A stretch of 64,000 bases of DNA from the IMG/VR virus record IMGVR_UViG_3300023110_000034, positions 1 to 64,000 of that record, one strand, 5' to 3'. How positions within the stretch are numbered: the first letter of the stretch is position 1; the number at the start of each line of letters is the position of its first letter. The DNA comes from a virus. The position numbers and the translations under genes were made by a program. This document shows, piece after piece, positions 21,186 through 30,752 of the stretch. The notes beneath the pieces were generated by a model. That model made no database searches and was not told the origin of the DNA. It was given only the letters and a program-made list of their open reading frames with translations.

Positions 21186-24086
21186 ATGGCTAATCGTTTC
21201 TTAAATAATATAAGAATAAACGATGAGTATACACTGCCCGCACAGGACGGTACTGCTGATCAGGTAATAGCAACAGATGGTGCTGGTAATTTAAGCTTTG
21301 TTGATGCTGCTGTTGCTACTGCGGACTCTAATCTTGTATATTACAATGTAAAAAACTCTTCTGGATCTACAATCATTAAAGGAAAAGCAGTAAGAGCTGT
21401 TGGTACAGATGGAAATTCTGGGCACATTCTTATTGATGAAATGGTTGCTGATGGTTCTGTAGAGTCAAAATACTTTATTGGAGTATTAGAAACAGACCTT
21501 GACAATGGAGATATTGGTAGAGTTATTCATTTAGGTGAAATTGACCAGTTCAATACATTAGGGCAGAATGGTGAAACTTGGAGTGATGGGGATGTACTAT
21601 GGCTTGACCCATCAAATCCAGGTGATTATACTTTAACAGAGCCTAATGGTCCTAATTACAAAATAGCTGCTGCAATAGTTTTAAATGCGGCAACAAACGG
21701 TAAAATACAAGTTCGTGTACAAGCTAATGAAGGGGTTCATGATCTGCATGATGTAAAACTAGGTACATTAGGTACAGGGGATTTACTTATATATGATACA
21801 ACGCTACAGGTTTGGGAAAATAGTGGCGATAATACTACAGCAGCTCAATTACCTTCAGGAACTACAGCAGAAAGACCAACAGGTGTTGCTGGTATGTTCA
21901 GATTCAATTCAGATGACTCACAGTTTGAAGGATATGACGGAACACAGTGGGGTGCTATCGCAGGATCAGGTGGTGGTAGTGGAGGAGAGCTCTTAATAGA
22001 AAGAGACGTATTTACTGCTACTGCAAACCAAACAGCATTTACAATATCATCTGAAATAACTGCATCGAGTAATACACAAGTGTATATTGATGGGGTGTAC
22101 CAAGCTAAAAGCAATTACACAACAAGCGGATCAACAATAACATTTTCAACAGGGGTTCCAGCAGGAGCTGAAGTTGAAGTTGTACATTTTATTTCCGTAT
22201 TATCAAAAGTTTATACAGATACGTTTACTGGGGACGCTTCTACAGTCAATTTCACGGCTTCTAAGGACGTTACAGACGAAAACGTTACACAAGTATACAT
22301 AGACGGAGTTTATCAGTCTAAAGACAACTATACGACTTCTGGGACAACTATCACTTTTTCCACCGCACCTCCAAGTGGTAGTGCAATAGAGGTCGTACAT
22401 TTTACAGCAGCTGAATATTCAACATTGAATAGTAATCAGTTTACTGGGACAGGATCACAAACAGATTTCACTTTAACACAAGGCGTTACGGTTGATAATT
22501 CTTTTGTGTTTATTCAAGGGGTGTATCAAGAAAAAGATACATACTCTATAAGTGGAACAACATTAACTTTCACTTCAGCACCACTTAGTGGTTATAGTAT
22601 TGAAGTTATTACAGTAGGTTCAGTATCTATATTTAATGACACTCTTTATGTAGACAACTTTAACGGAACAGGATCACAAGTTGATTATACACTTTCAACA
22701 AGTCCTGCTAGTGAAAATGCTATTGATGTTTACATTAATGGATTGTATCAGCAAAAAGATACATTCAGTTTATCTGGAAGTACATTAACATTTTCTGCAG
22801 CTCCTCCAAACGGTTCAACTATAGAGGTTAAATCAACAGGAGGATTAAATAATGTTGTTTCTTCAGGGGCATCGGTAACATTAGATGCAACACCTAAAAC
22901 AGCAGATTTTACTGCTGCCACAAACAAAATACATTTAGTAGATACAACCTCTGCGGAAATTACAGTTACATTACCGTCTTCTCCAAGTGAAGGAGATGAA
23001 GTTGGAATTATTGATTATAGTTCTAATGCAGGAACAAATAATATTACAGTTACATCAAATGATGATATTCAAAACTCTGCTGATGATAAAGTTATTAATT
23101 ACGATAATGGTGCTGTAAATCTTATGTACACAGGAGCTACAAAAGGTTGGCTTGTAAAGTCAGCAGCTAATGAAACTGCTTCAGCTTTAAATCCAGGTGC
23201 AATAACAGTTGATTATCTGGTAGTTGCTGGTGGAGCTGGTGGAGGTGGTATTTTTGGAGGTGGTGGAGGAGCTGGTGGTTTACGAACATCTTATGGTGGT
23301 ACTACTGGTGGGGGCGGAAGTTCTGAAACATCTTTATTATTAGAAAGTGAAACAAATTACACAGTTACAGTTGGATCTGGAGGTACTGGAGGCAATACAA
23401 GTAATTGGAATCCAACAGAGGGGAGTGATTCTACATTTGCAACTATAACATCAACTGGTGGTGGTGGCGGAGGTTTTGATAATATTGATAATGCTGTATC
23501 TGGTGGCTCTGGTGGTGGAGGTTCAAGGTCAACTTCTAACCAAGGTGCAGCTGCTGTAACTTCACCTGTAGTGCAAGGATACGCTGGGGGAGATGGTGGT
23601 GGAGATAATGATGGTGGAGGAGGCGGAGGAGCTGGTGCTGTAGGAGCAAATGCATCCTCTTCTACAACTGGAGCAAGCGGTGGAGATGGATTAGCTAATA
23701 GTATAACAGGATCATCAGTAACTTACGCTGGTGGTGGAGCTGGTGGTAAAGCAATTTTTGCATCTACAACTGTTTTTGCTGGTAGTGGTGGTTCTGGTGG
23801 TGGTGGTAATGGTGCTGCTGGTAGTAGTAACACTTCTATACAATCAACTGATGGATCACCAAATACTGGTGGCGGCGGCGGTGGAGGTGGCTGGAATAAC
23901 TCGCCTACAAACACAAGCGCTGGCGGAGATGGCGGCTCTGGAGTTGTAATAATCCGCTATCCAAATGCCTACACAATAACAGAAACTACATCACCAAATG
24001 TACTAACATTTACAACTGCTACAGATGGTAGCGACAAAGTAACAACATTCACGGCTGGAACAAACGGAACTATACAATTTAGTTAA
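21186..24086 (+). CDS. Large tail fiber with four tandem repeats and glycine-rich tip
   Basis: The 966 residues comprise an N-terminal fiber-base domain (1-260) and four tandem beta units of about 70 residues (about 275-555). Each unit contains V-Y/F-I-D/Q-G-V-Y-Q-x-K-x-x-Y-x-x-S-G-x-T-I/L-T-F. A strand-rich domain follows (S-P-S-E-G-D-E-V-G-I-I-D-Y), then a long glycine-rich tip of about 260 residues starting V-D-Y-L-V-V-A-G-G. The tip is paralogous to that of 24089-25381. Glycine-rich tips of this style form polyglycine-like sandwiches in some receptor-binding adhesins, and are known to vary among phages. Confidence 0.75.
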   Translation: MANRFLNNIRINDEYTLPAQDGTADQVIATDGAGNLSFVDAAVATADSNLVYYNVKNSSGSTIIKGKAVRAVGTDGNSGHILIDEMVADGSVESKYFIGVLETDLDNGDIGRVIHLGEIDQFNTLGQNGETWSDGDVLWLDPSNPGDYTLTEPNGPNYKIAAAIVLNAATNGKIQVRVQANEGVHDLHDVKLGTLGTGDLLIYDTTLQVWENSGDNTTAAQLPSGTTAERPTGVAGMFRFNSDDSQFEGYDGTQWGAIAGSGGGSGGELLIERDVFTATANQTAFTISSEITASSNTQVYIDGVYQAKSNYTTSGSTITFSTGVPAGAEVEVVHFISVLSKVYTDTFTGDASTVNFTASKDVTDENVTQVYIDGVYQSKDNYTTSGTTITFSTAPPSGSAIEVVHFTAAEYSTLNSNQFTGTGSQTDFTLTQGVTVDNSFVFIQGVYQEKDTYSISGTTLTFTSAPLSGYSIEVITVGSVSIFNDTLYVDNFNGTGSQVDYTLSTSPASENAIDVYINGLYQQKDTFSLSGSTLTFSAAPPNGSTIEVKSTGGLNNVVSSGASVTLDATPKTADFTAATNKIHLVDTTSAEITVTLPSSPSEGDEVGIIDYSSNAGTNNITVTSNDDIQNSADDKVINYDNGAVNLMYTGATKGWLVKSAANETASALNPGAITVDYLVVAGGAGGGGIFGGGGGAGGLRTSYGGTTGGGGSSETSLLLESETNYTVTVGSGGTGGNTSNWNPTEGSDSTFATITSTGGGGGGFDNIDNAVSGGSGGGGSRSTSNQGAAAVTSPVVQGYAGGDGGGDNDGGGGGGAGAVGANASSSTTGASGGDGLANSITGSSVTYAGGGAGGKAIFASTTVFAGSGGSGGGGNGAAGSSNTSIQSTDGSPNTGGGGGGGGWNNSPTNTSAGGDGGSGVVIIRYPNAYTITETTSPNVLTFTTATDGSDKVTTFTAGTNGTIQFS

Positions 24087-24088
24087 CT

Positions 24089-25381
24089 ATGGCATTAACA
24101 AAACTTATAACAGATTTAATTGACGGTTCTTTAGGAACAGACTGGCAAGCTACTCCAAAAACAGCAGACTTTACGGCCGTTGCTGGGGAAGGTTATTTTG
24201 TTGATACTACAAGTACTGCAATTACAGTTACGCTTCCAAGCAGTCCAACTGCTGGGGATGAGGTTTCTATAGTTGATTACGCTGGTACTGCTGATACTAA
24301 CAATATCACAATAACATCGAGTGATAATATTAATGGTGTATCTGATGATGTTTCAATAGCTTACCAAAGAGGCGGAGTATCTATGGTTTATGTAGATGCT
24401 ACTCAAGGCTGGATAGCTTATAATGCCACTAATGAAACTGCTACTGCTTTAGTACCAAGTACAATAACAGTTGATTATTTAGTAGTCGCTGGAGGCGGAG
24501 GTGGTGGAGGAAATGAAGGTGCAGGGGGAGGTGCTGGAGGTTTAAGAACATCGTATGGCTCAATAACTGGTGGAGGAGGTAGTGCTGAAACATCTTTATC
24601 TTTATTATTATCTACAAATTATACTGTAACAGTTGGACCTGGGGGGAATGGTAATGATTATAGTCCTTGGACAAAAGGATATAATGGTTCTAATTCTGTA
24701 TTTTCAACAATAACATCAAGTGGTGGTGGAGGTGGAGGAACTGGAATTTCATCACCATACCTCAAAACTGGTAATGACGGAGGTTCTGGGGGTGGAGAAT
24801 CTCGTGGACTTGCAACTGCGACTGGACAAGCGGTTACAACCCCAGTTGTTCAAGGTTATAGAGGTGGATTTTCTGCTCCTACTAATGGTGATTCATCTGG
24901 AGGAGGAGGTGGAGCAGGTGGCGCTGGTGTTGATCAAACTGGAAGCACTACTGGAGGTACAAACGGCGGAGTCGGATTAGCTGTTAATATTTTGAGTGCA
25001 TCAAATGCTACAACTGCATCAGTAGGTGAGGTATCTGGTTCTGATGTTTACTTTGCTGGTGGTGGTGGAGGTGGTAGCTATGGATCAGTAGCCGTAGGCA
25101 CTGGAGGTTTAGGTGGTGGCGCTGATGGAGAAAACACAGGGGTTGGTTTCAATGCTACAGGAAATACTGGAGGCGGCGGTGGCGGTGGTGGCGGCAGTAA
25201 CGCTGATTCAACAAGAGTTGGAGGTAATGGAGGCTCTGGAGTTGTGATTTTACGTTATCCAAGTGCTTATACGATAACAGAAACAACCTCGCCAACTGTA
25301 CTAACATTTAATACCTATACAGAGGGTAGTGATAAAGTAACAGTATTCACAGCTGGAGATGGAACTATACAATTTAGCTAA
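24089..25381 (+). CDS. Glycine-rich tail fiber tip protein, paralog of the preceding gene
   Basis: The 430 residues contain nearly the same C-terminal architecture as 21186-24086: T-P-K-T-A-D-F-T-A, S-P-T-A-G-D-E-V-S-I-V-D-Y, V-D-Y-L-V-V-A-G-G-G, then a glycine-rich field and the ending V-V-I-L-R-Y-P...T-E-T-T-S-P. It lacks the N-terminal base and tandem repeats. It is most simply a duplication of the neighbour's tip with its own start. It could be an alternative tip or an attachable adhesin; an adhesin like those of T4-type phages is a possible comparison (inference). Confidence 0.72.
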   Translation: MALTKLITDLIDGSLGTDWQATPKTADFTAVAGEGYFVDTTSTAITVTLPSSPTAGDEVSIVDYAGTADTNNITITSSDNINGVSDDVSIAYQRGGVSMVYVDATQGWIAYNATNETATALVPSTITVDYLVVAGGGGGGGNEGAGGGAGGLRTSYGSITGGGGSAETSLSLLLSTNYTVTVGPGGNGNDYSPWTKGYNGSNSVFSTITSSGGGGGGTGISSPYLKTGNDGGSGGGESRGLATATGQAVTTPVVQGYRGGFSAPTNGDSSGGGGGAGGAGVDQTGSTTGGTNGGVGLAVNILSASNATTASVGEVSGSDVYFAGGGGGGSYGSVAVGTGGLGGGADGENTGVGFNATGNTGGGGGGGGGSNADSTRVGGNGGSGVVILRYPSAYTITETTSPTVLTFNTYTEGSDKVTVFTAGDGTIQFS

Positions 25382-25407
25382 TATGGTAAAAATTAATAAT
25401 AAATAAA

Positions 25408-25806
25408 ATGGCACACTACGCATTACTAAACTATCAAAACATAGTTACTAAAGTTTGCACAGGCAAAAATGAGGATGAAACCGATACTAATATCGAAATA
25501 GTCTATCAAAATATGTTTGGACAATTATGTAAGCGCACCTCTTATAATACCAGAGGCGGAGTACATTATGATCCTGTAACAAATGAGCCAAGTGCTGACC
25601 AGTCAAAAGCATTTAGAAAAAACTATGCAGGAATAGGATATACATACGATGAATCTCGTGATGCTTTTATCCCTCCAAAACCATTTGATAGCTGGATACT
25701 AAATGAAGACAGCTGTTTATGGGAAGCTCCTGTAGCTATGCCAGATGATGGACAGCAATACTCTTGGAATGAAGAAACAACAAGTTGGGATTTAATAACA
25801 GAATAA
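25408..25806 (+). CDS. Conserved marine-phage structural-region protein, 132 residues
   Basis: The protein starts MAHYALLNYQNIVTKVCTGK. It has a conserved pattern: C-K-R-T-S-Y-N-T-R-G-G-V-H-Y, R-K-N-Y-A-G-I-G-Y-T-Y-D-x-x-R-D-A-F-I-P-P-K-P-F-x-S-W-I-L-N-E-D-S-C-L-W-E-A-P-V and a tryptophan-containing end. I know this combination from cyanophage genomes, where it occurs near tail-fiber genes without established function. Location among fibers supports a tail-associated role. Confidence 0.7.
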   Translation: MAHYALLNYQNIVTKVCTGKNEDETDTNIEIVYQNMFGQLCKRTSYNTRGGVHYDPVTNEPSADQSKAFRKNYAGIGYTYDESRDAFIPPKPFDSWILNEDSCLWEAPVAMPDDGQQYSWNEETTSWDLITE

Positions 25807-25816
25807 ATAAATAATT

Positions 25817-26164
25817 ATGGCTTTAACTAAAGTAACATCAGCAGTATTAAATGACGATGCTGTATCATATGATAAACTTGGGGCTGAGTTTACAACTGCT
25901 GCGGTTATCTCTGCAAGTGATGTAGACTTTAGTTCTGCTGCGGTATTCACTAAAACATTATCAGATAATACTAATTTAACCTTTTCAAACGTAGAAACAG
26001 GGATGGTAAAGGATTTAGTAATAACAGGAAACTTTCCTCTACAACTTCCTGTTTCAGTTAAGACAATCACAGGAACGTATGATGGGACAGTATCAAACCT
26101 AATTCAAATAGTATCAACTAATGGTGCAACAGAACAATGGGCATCAATATCTCAAGAAGCATAA
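25817..26164 (+). CDS. Short fiber-like protein, 115 residues
   Basis: Starts M-A-L-T-K-V-T-S-A-V-L-N-D-D-A-V, a common opening of marine phage fiber proteins. It continues as a small beta fold ending in W-A-S-I-S-Q-E-A. It sits between two fiber-linked genes. Probably a short fiber or trimerisation element; family not assigned. Confidence 0.62.
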   Translation: MALTKVTSAVLNDDAVSYDKLGAEFTTAAVISASDVDFSSAAVFTKTLSDNTNLTFSNVETGMVKDLVITGNFPLQLPVSVKTITGTYDGTVSNLIQIVSTNGATEQWASISQEA

Positions 26165-26166
26165 TT

Positions 26167-26649
26167 ATGGGAAAGAAAGCAATAAATAAAAACGGTATAA
26201 TAAAAGTTTACGAAGGAGTACCTAAAACTTTATATTCGTCAACAGGAACTTATTTAAATGCCCCTGCAATGACAGAAGGGCAATTAAGAGAGGCAGGATT
26301 GTTTGACGTTGTTATGCCTGATGGTTATGATTCAAGAATCCACGATTTAGGGCAAATATATTTTGATAGCGCCAATACACGATTTACTTACGACAAATCA
26401 AATAAAACTTGGTCGCAAAGTTTAAATGAACTTAAAGAACAAAAAATAGCTAACTTAAAATCATCAGCTAATTCTAAACTTGCCGAAACTGATTGGTATT
26501 ACATAAGACTTACAGCATTGGGCACAGCAGTTCCACAACAAATTATAGATGATAGAGCGGCAATAATTGAAACTGTATCTACAAAAGAAGCTGAAATTAA
26601 CGCTAAAACAACAAAAGCATCAGTTGTAACTTACGACATAAGCTTATAA
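26167..26649 (+). CDS. Putative tail fiber assembly-type protein
   Basis: The ATG at 26167 is preferred to one at 26137, which lies inside the previous gene. The 160-residue protein has a C-terminal helical region: L-K-E-Q-K-I-A-N-L-K-S-S-A-N-S-K-L-A-E-T-D-W-Y-Y-I-R-L. The form 'A-x-x-K-L-x-x-T-D-W-Y-x-I-R' is shared by many phage proteins located just after fiber genes, some called fiber assembly or chaperone-like. It lies directly before a LamG fiber. The role is inferred from position and motif. Confidence 0.6.
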   Translation: MGKKAINKNGIIKVYEGVPKTLYSSTGTYLNAPAMTEGQLREAGLFDVVMPDGYDSRIHDLGQIYFDSANTRFTYDKSNKTWSQSLNELKEQKIANLKSSANSKLAETDWYYIRLTALGTAVPQQIIDDRAAIIETVSTKEAEINAKTTKASVVTYDISL

Positions 26650-26650
26650 T

Positions 26651-29600
26651 ATGATTGGTAAAAAATTAATAAATACAGGAGGTGCAGCAGAAGCAGCTTT
26701 TCTTCCATCACAACATTTTGAAACTGTAACCTATACAGGGAATGGTAGTACTCAATCTGTAGGTGGGTTTATAAATAGAGGTGCGGTATTTAATGGGAGT
26801 AGTTCAAGTTTAGATATAGAATCTTTAGATTTAATACAAAATCAAATTGAATCGTTTTCTTTTTGGTTTAGAGGCAAGTTTGTTTTTGGTTTTTATGACC
26901 CAAGTTCTGCGAGTACTTCAGATAGAAGAAGATGGTTTATAGACAATACCACAACAGGAAGTATAAAAATACAGGTTAATAATGACCAATATAATTATGA
27001 GCAGACAGGGATAACAGAAGATTCAGATTGGCATCATTTGGCAGTTGTAAGTGATGGTAAAATTTACCTTGATGGTACACAATTAACTAACACTTTTAAT
27101 ACTTCTTATTGGATTACAGATGGTACTAATGGTACGCAAAGAGACACTATAAGAATAGGTACTTCAGATTTTATAGGTGCTGCTAATGAAGGTTACTCAG
27201 CAGGTTCTTATGACCAAATACGTTTATTTAACAAAGCATTATCCTCTGATGAAGTAACTACTCTATATGGGGAAACTGCTGCAAGTACATCTAAATCTGT
27301 AACAGATATATTTGACGATAATTCAGGTGTTGCTTTATACCAATTAGATGGTAATGCTAATGATACAGGTGGAGTAAGTGGTAAGTTTGGAAGTGCTGCT
27401 ATATTTAATGGGAGTAGTAGTGTTATAGAATCAACTTCTTTAAATTATGCTGCTTTACCAACTAATACTGCTTGGGCTGTAAGTTGTTGGATAAACAACA
27501 GTGATAACACAATAACAAGTGCTCCTATATCATTAATGGGCGGTATTAATGGGTGGGGGTTATTTTTACAATCAGGTACTGTGCAATTAGCTACCGATGG
27601 CAGTACACCTACAGCAACAACAGGAGCATTTGCTACACTTGCTAATAACACTTGGATGCACGTTGTTTTAAGTTATGATGGTTCAGGAACTACAACTCTT
27701 TATTATGATGGAAGTTTTGGTGCTACAGTTTCTTTTACGTTTTCAGCTATAACAAGCGGTAACTTGAAAATTGGTAAAGCTCCGTATTGGAGTTATTTTA
27801 AAGGCAAAATAGACCAAATAAGAATATACGATACAGCATTAAGTAGTTCAGATGTAACTAACTTATACAATGAATCAAGTGTGCCTACAACAAATCTTGT
27901 TGCCCATTATAAATTTGATGGAGATGCAAGAGATGAGCAACAACTATATGATGGAACAGCTACTAACGTAGTCTATGCTTATGATGGTACTGCTACAAAC
28001 GTAACTTATCAAGAGGCTACAAAATTCCAACCTGATTTGGTTTGGATAAAGGAAAGAACAACTGCTGAGGGGCATAGATTGTACGATTCGATAAGAGGCG
28101 CAACTAAACATCTTAATTCTGAAAATACAAGTGCTGAAGCAACAAATACAGCGGGATTAGCATCTTTTGATTCAAATGGTTTTAGTGTTGGTAGTTATGC
28201 TCCTGTAAATACCAATGCTGAAGATTACGTTGCTTGGTGTTGGAAAGCAGGAGGGGATGATGTATTAAATGAAGAAGGAAGTATAGACAGCCAAGTTAGC
28301 GCAAATCAAGATGCAGGGTTTAGTATTGTTAGTTATACAGGTAATGGAAGTGCAGGGGCAACAGTAGGTCACGGATTATCTTCAGCTCCTGAAATGGTAT
28401 TTTTTAAAAATAGGACTGATACTGAAAATTGGGATGGTCAAATATTTGGTACTATTAGAATGGGTCTAAATTCAACAGAAGCTGATCAAGGAAATAATCT
28501 TGTTACATTTGGTTCTACTGTTATGAATTTAACTACATCTAATAGAAATAATGGTTCAGGAGATAATATGATTGCCTACTGCTTCCATTCAGTAGATGGA
28601 TATTCTAAAGTAGGGTCTTATATAGGAGATGGAAATGAATCAGGAAATCATATTGTAACAGGATTTGAGCCACAATTTGTAATCATTAAGGCAACAGAAA
28701 ACGTATCTGATTGGATAATATTTGATACTGAAAGAGATTCTGTAAATCCAACAACAAAACTTTTATATGCAAATTCAAGTAGTGCAGAGCAAGATGGTAT
28801 AACAGATAGAAGCCCTGACCTTTATATTGAAGTAACTTCTAATGGGTTTCAAATTAAAGGACTGAATAATGATATAAATGTAAATGGTGAAAAATTCATC
28901 TACCTTGCTATAGCAGCAGACCCTGATGTAACACAACCAGTTGTAGAGAATAGCTTTGACGTTGTTACTTATACAGGGAATGGTGGTACTCAAAGTATTG
29001 ATACAGACTTTAAGCCTGATTTGGTTTGGATAAAATGTCGTGATGCAGCAAGAGATAATCGGCTTGTAGATTCAGTAAGAGGAGTGGGATTAGCATTAAT
29101 AAGCGACCAAACTGCAACAGAACAAAGTGAATCAACAGGATTAACATCTTTTGATTCAAATGGATTTTCACTTGGAAGTTCAGGCGGATATAATAATAAT
29201 ACAGAAAATTTTGTTGCTTGGTGTTGGAAAGCGGGCGACCACGATGACAACCTACCACAGATAAACACAGAGGGTACTATAGATAGTGTTGTTAGTGTGA
29301 ATGCTGCTGCTGGGTTTAGTATTGTGAAAGCAAATTCAAGCTCTTCTAATACTGATACAGTAGGTCACGGACTTTCTTCTGCTCCTGAAATGATTATTAG
29401 AAAACGACTTGATGGTACAAGCGGATGGTTAGTTTTAGTGGATATTAATGGAACTTATTATGAATTATTTTTAAATAGTAGTACTGCTGCAACCTCAGCT
29501 TCATCTTTTGCTACAAGTACTACCATTGAAACAAGAAGTGGTACTTCAGGAAATGAATATATATGGTACTGCTTCCACAGCGTGGATTCCTATCAGAAGG

Positions 29601-29908
29601 TGGGGAGTTATACAGGAACAGGAGCGACAGGAAACGTCATAAATGTTGGATTTAAACCACGATTTATTTTATTAAAAAATACAAGTAGCGGAACAAATGG
29701 CGATGGATGGTTTATGTTTGATACTACAAGGTCAGGTTCAGACGTTATAGACGTAAATCTACAAGCTCATATTTCTGATGCAGAATCAGGTCCATATTCT
29801 TATACTATTACAGTTTCAAGCACAGGGTTTGAGCCTACAGGAAGTTTTGCAAACTTTACAGGAACAAATGCATCAGGAAATACATACATCTATTTAGCAA
29901 TAGCATAA
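26651..29908 (+). CDS. Large LamG-domain fiber/adhesin, paralog of 11168-14806
   Basis: The 1085 residues hold two LamG/concanavalin-A-like domains (about 20-415), ending in phrases K-I-D-Q-I-R-I-Y-D-T-A-L-S-S-S-D-V-T-N-L-Y-N-E-S-S-V-P-T-T-N. Two copies of a beta-rich C-terminal module follow (about 425-755 and 765-1085), each with P-D-L-V-W-I-K, F-D-S-N-G-F-S and V-A-W-C-W-K-A-G. DNA near 27840-27930 closely matches 13660-13740 in the other fiber. The protein is likely to bind surface glycans. Two long related adhesins suggest host-range flexibility. Confidence 0.8.
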   Translation: MIGKKLINTGGAAEAAFLPSQHFETVTYTGNGSTQSVGGFINRGAVFNGSSSSLDIESLDLIQNQIESFSFWFRGKFVFGFYDPSSASTSDRRRWFIDNTTTGSIKIQVNNDQYNYEQTGITEDSDWHHLAVVSDGKIYLDGTQLTNTFNTSYWITDGTNGTQRDTIRIGTSDFIGAANEGYSAGSYDQIRLFNKALSSDEVTTLYGETAASTSKSVTDIFDDNSGVALYQLDGNANDTGGVSGKFGSAAIFNGSSSVIESTSLNYAALPTNTAWAVSCWINNSDNTITSAPISLMGGINGWGLFLQSGTVQLATDGSTPTATTGAFATLANNTWMHVVLSYDGSGTTTLYYDGSFGATVSFTFSAITSGNLKIGKAPYWSYFKGKIDQIRIYDTALSSSDVTNLYNESSVPTTNLVAHYKFDGDARDEQQLYDGTATNVVYAYDGTATNVTYQEATKFQPDLVWIKERTTAEGHRLYDSIRGATKHLNSENTSAEATNTAGLASFDSNGFSVGSYAPVNTNAEDYVAWCWKAGGDDVLNEEGSIDSQVSANQDAGFSIVSYTGNGSAGATVGHGLSSAPEMVFFKNRTDTENWDGQIFGTIRMGLNSTEADQGNNLVTFGSTVMNLTTSNRNNGSGDNMIAYCFHSVDGYSKVGSYIGDGNESGNHIVTGFEPQFVIIKATENVSDWIIFDTERDSVNPTTKLLYANSSSAEQDGITDRSPDLYIEVTSNGFQIKGLNNDINVNGEKFIYLAIAADPDVTQPVVENSFDVVTYTGNGGTQSIDTDFKPDLVWIKCRDAARDNRLVDSVRGVGLALISDQTATEQSESTGLTSFDSNGFSLGSSGGYNNNTENFVAWCWKAGDHDDNLPQINTEGTIDSVVSVNAAAGFSIVKANSSSSNTDTVGHGLSSAPEMIIRKRLDGTSGWLVLVDINGTYYELFLNSSTAATSASSFATSTTIETRSGTSGNEYIWYCFHSVDSYQKVGSYTGTGATGNVINVGFKPRFILLKNTSSGTNGDGWFMFDTTRSGSDVIDVNLQAHISDAESGPYSYTITVSSTGFEPTGSFANFTGTNASGNTYIYLAIA

Positions 29909-29934
29909 ACAATAGAAAATTAAATAAAATAAAA

Positions 29935-30153
29935 ATGAATTTAATACGAAAAATATCAATTGGTCGTGATTATAAAAACGACGCAATGCATTATAGTATT
30001 GGACAAGAAGTATTTGGAGGCCATATAATATCTGAAATACTTGAAGAAGAAGAAGGATACGTAATATATATAAAGAAAAAAGACGAAATATTGCCATGGA
30101 AACATTTTAATAAGAATATGGCAGTATCAATTGAATTTAATTTAGAATATTAA
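29935..30153 (+). CDS. Conserved small protein upstream of the packaging genes
   Basis: The 72-residue protein (M-N-L-I-R-K-I-S-I-G-R-D-Y-K-N-D-A-M-H-Y-S-I-G-Q) has a compact beta pattern, with I-Y-I-K-K-K-D-E-I-L-P-W-K-H-F-N and an acidic end. I recall 'LIRKISIGxDYKxDAMHYxxGQ' in small proteins beside terminase genes of Bacteroidota phages, without a known role. It ends in TAATG with the next gene. Confidence 0.6.
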   Translation: MNLIRKISIGRDYKNDAMHYSIGQEVFGGHIISEILEEEEGYVIYIKKKDEILPWKHFNKNMAVSIEFNLEY

Positions 30154-30752
30154 TGAAACATACACATGCTTATATTGTTGAACCAATTAACGGCAGATAC
30201 AATAATAAGAAAAATGTTGAAAACCAAGAATTAATATTAAATACATCAATAGAAGATCATAAGTTTGTGAATAGATCTGGTATTATAATTGAAACACCAG
30301 TTATTAAAGACGAATATGATTTACAAATAGGTGATGAAGTAATCATTCATCATAATGTATTTAGAAGATATTACGATATTCGAGGTAACGAAAAAAACAG
30401 TAGAAATTATTTTGAAGAAAACAAATACTTTTGTTTTACTGATCAAATATTTTTATATAAAAGAAGTGGCAAATGGTACACGCCGCCAGGTTTTTGCTTT
30501 GTAAAGCCAATTAAAAGTCTAAATAGTCTTTCAGATGATAAAGAAGAACCGCTTACGGGTGTTTTAAAGCACATAGGACGCGATTTAAAGGACTTTGGTT
30601 TACAAAACAATGATTTAATAGGGTTTACGCCAAATAGTGAATATGAGTTTGTTATAGAAGGCGAACGATTATATAGAGTACCGCTTAATTCAATTTCAAT
30701 TAAATATGAACGCAAAGGAACTGAAGTCGAATATAATACAAGCTGGGTATAA
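30153..30752 (+). CDS. Possible tandem GroES-like beta-barrel protein next to terminase
   Basis: The 199 residues look like two GroES-like barrels in a row. The first half has A-Y-I-V-E-P-I-N-G, then S-G-I-I-I-E-T-P, L-Q-I-G-D-E-V-I-I-H-H-N-V-F and a closing strand near C-F-T-D-Q-I-F-L-Y-K. The second has F-C-F-V-K-P-I-K, L-T-G-V-L-K-H-I-G, L-Q-N-N-D-L-I-G-F-T and the closing strand L-Y-R-V-P-L-N-S-I-S-I. Both follow the GroES order of strand, loop, 'G-x-hydrophobic', 'GD/ND-x-I', final strand. A canonical GroES is also encoded at 17031. Function is unknown: a specialised lid or a head-assembly factor are options. Overlaps the next gene by 47 bases. Confidence 0.5.
   Translation: MKHTHAYIVEPINGRYNNKKNVENQELILNTSIEDHKFVNRSGIIIETPVIKDEYDLQIGDEVIIHHNVFRRYYDIRGNEKNSRNYFEENKYFCFTDQIFLYKRSGKWYTPPGFCFVKPIKSLNSLSDDKEEPLTGVLKHIGRDLKDFGLQNNDLIGFTPNSEYEFVIEGERLYRVPLNSISIKYERKGTEVEYNTSWV

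Noticed and set aside
23220-25260. Glycine-rich runs considered as a nucleotide-repeat element or silk-like gene
   Set aside because: They are in-frame parts of fiber tip domains with flanking conserved strands, so they are protein repeats and not a mobile or non-coding repeat.
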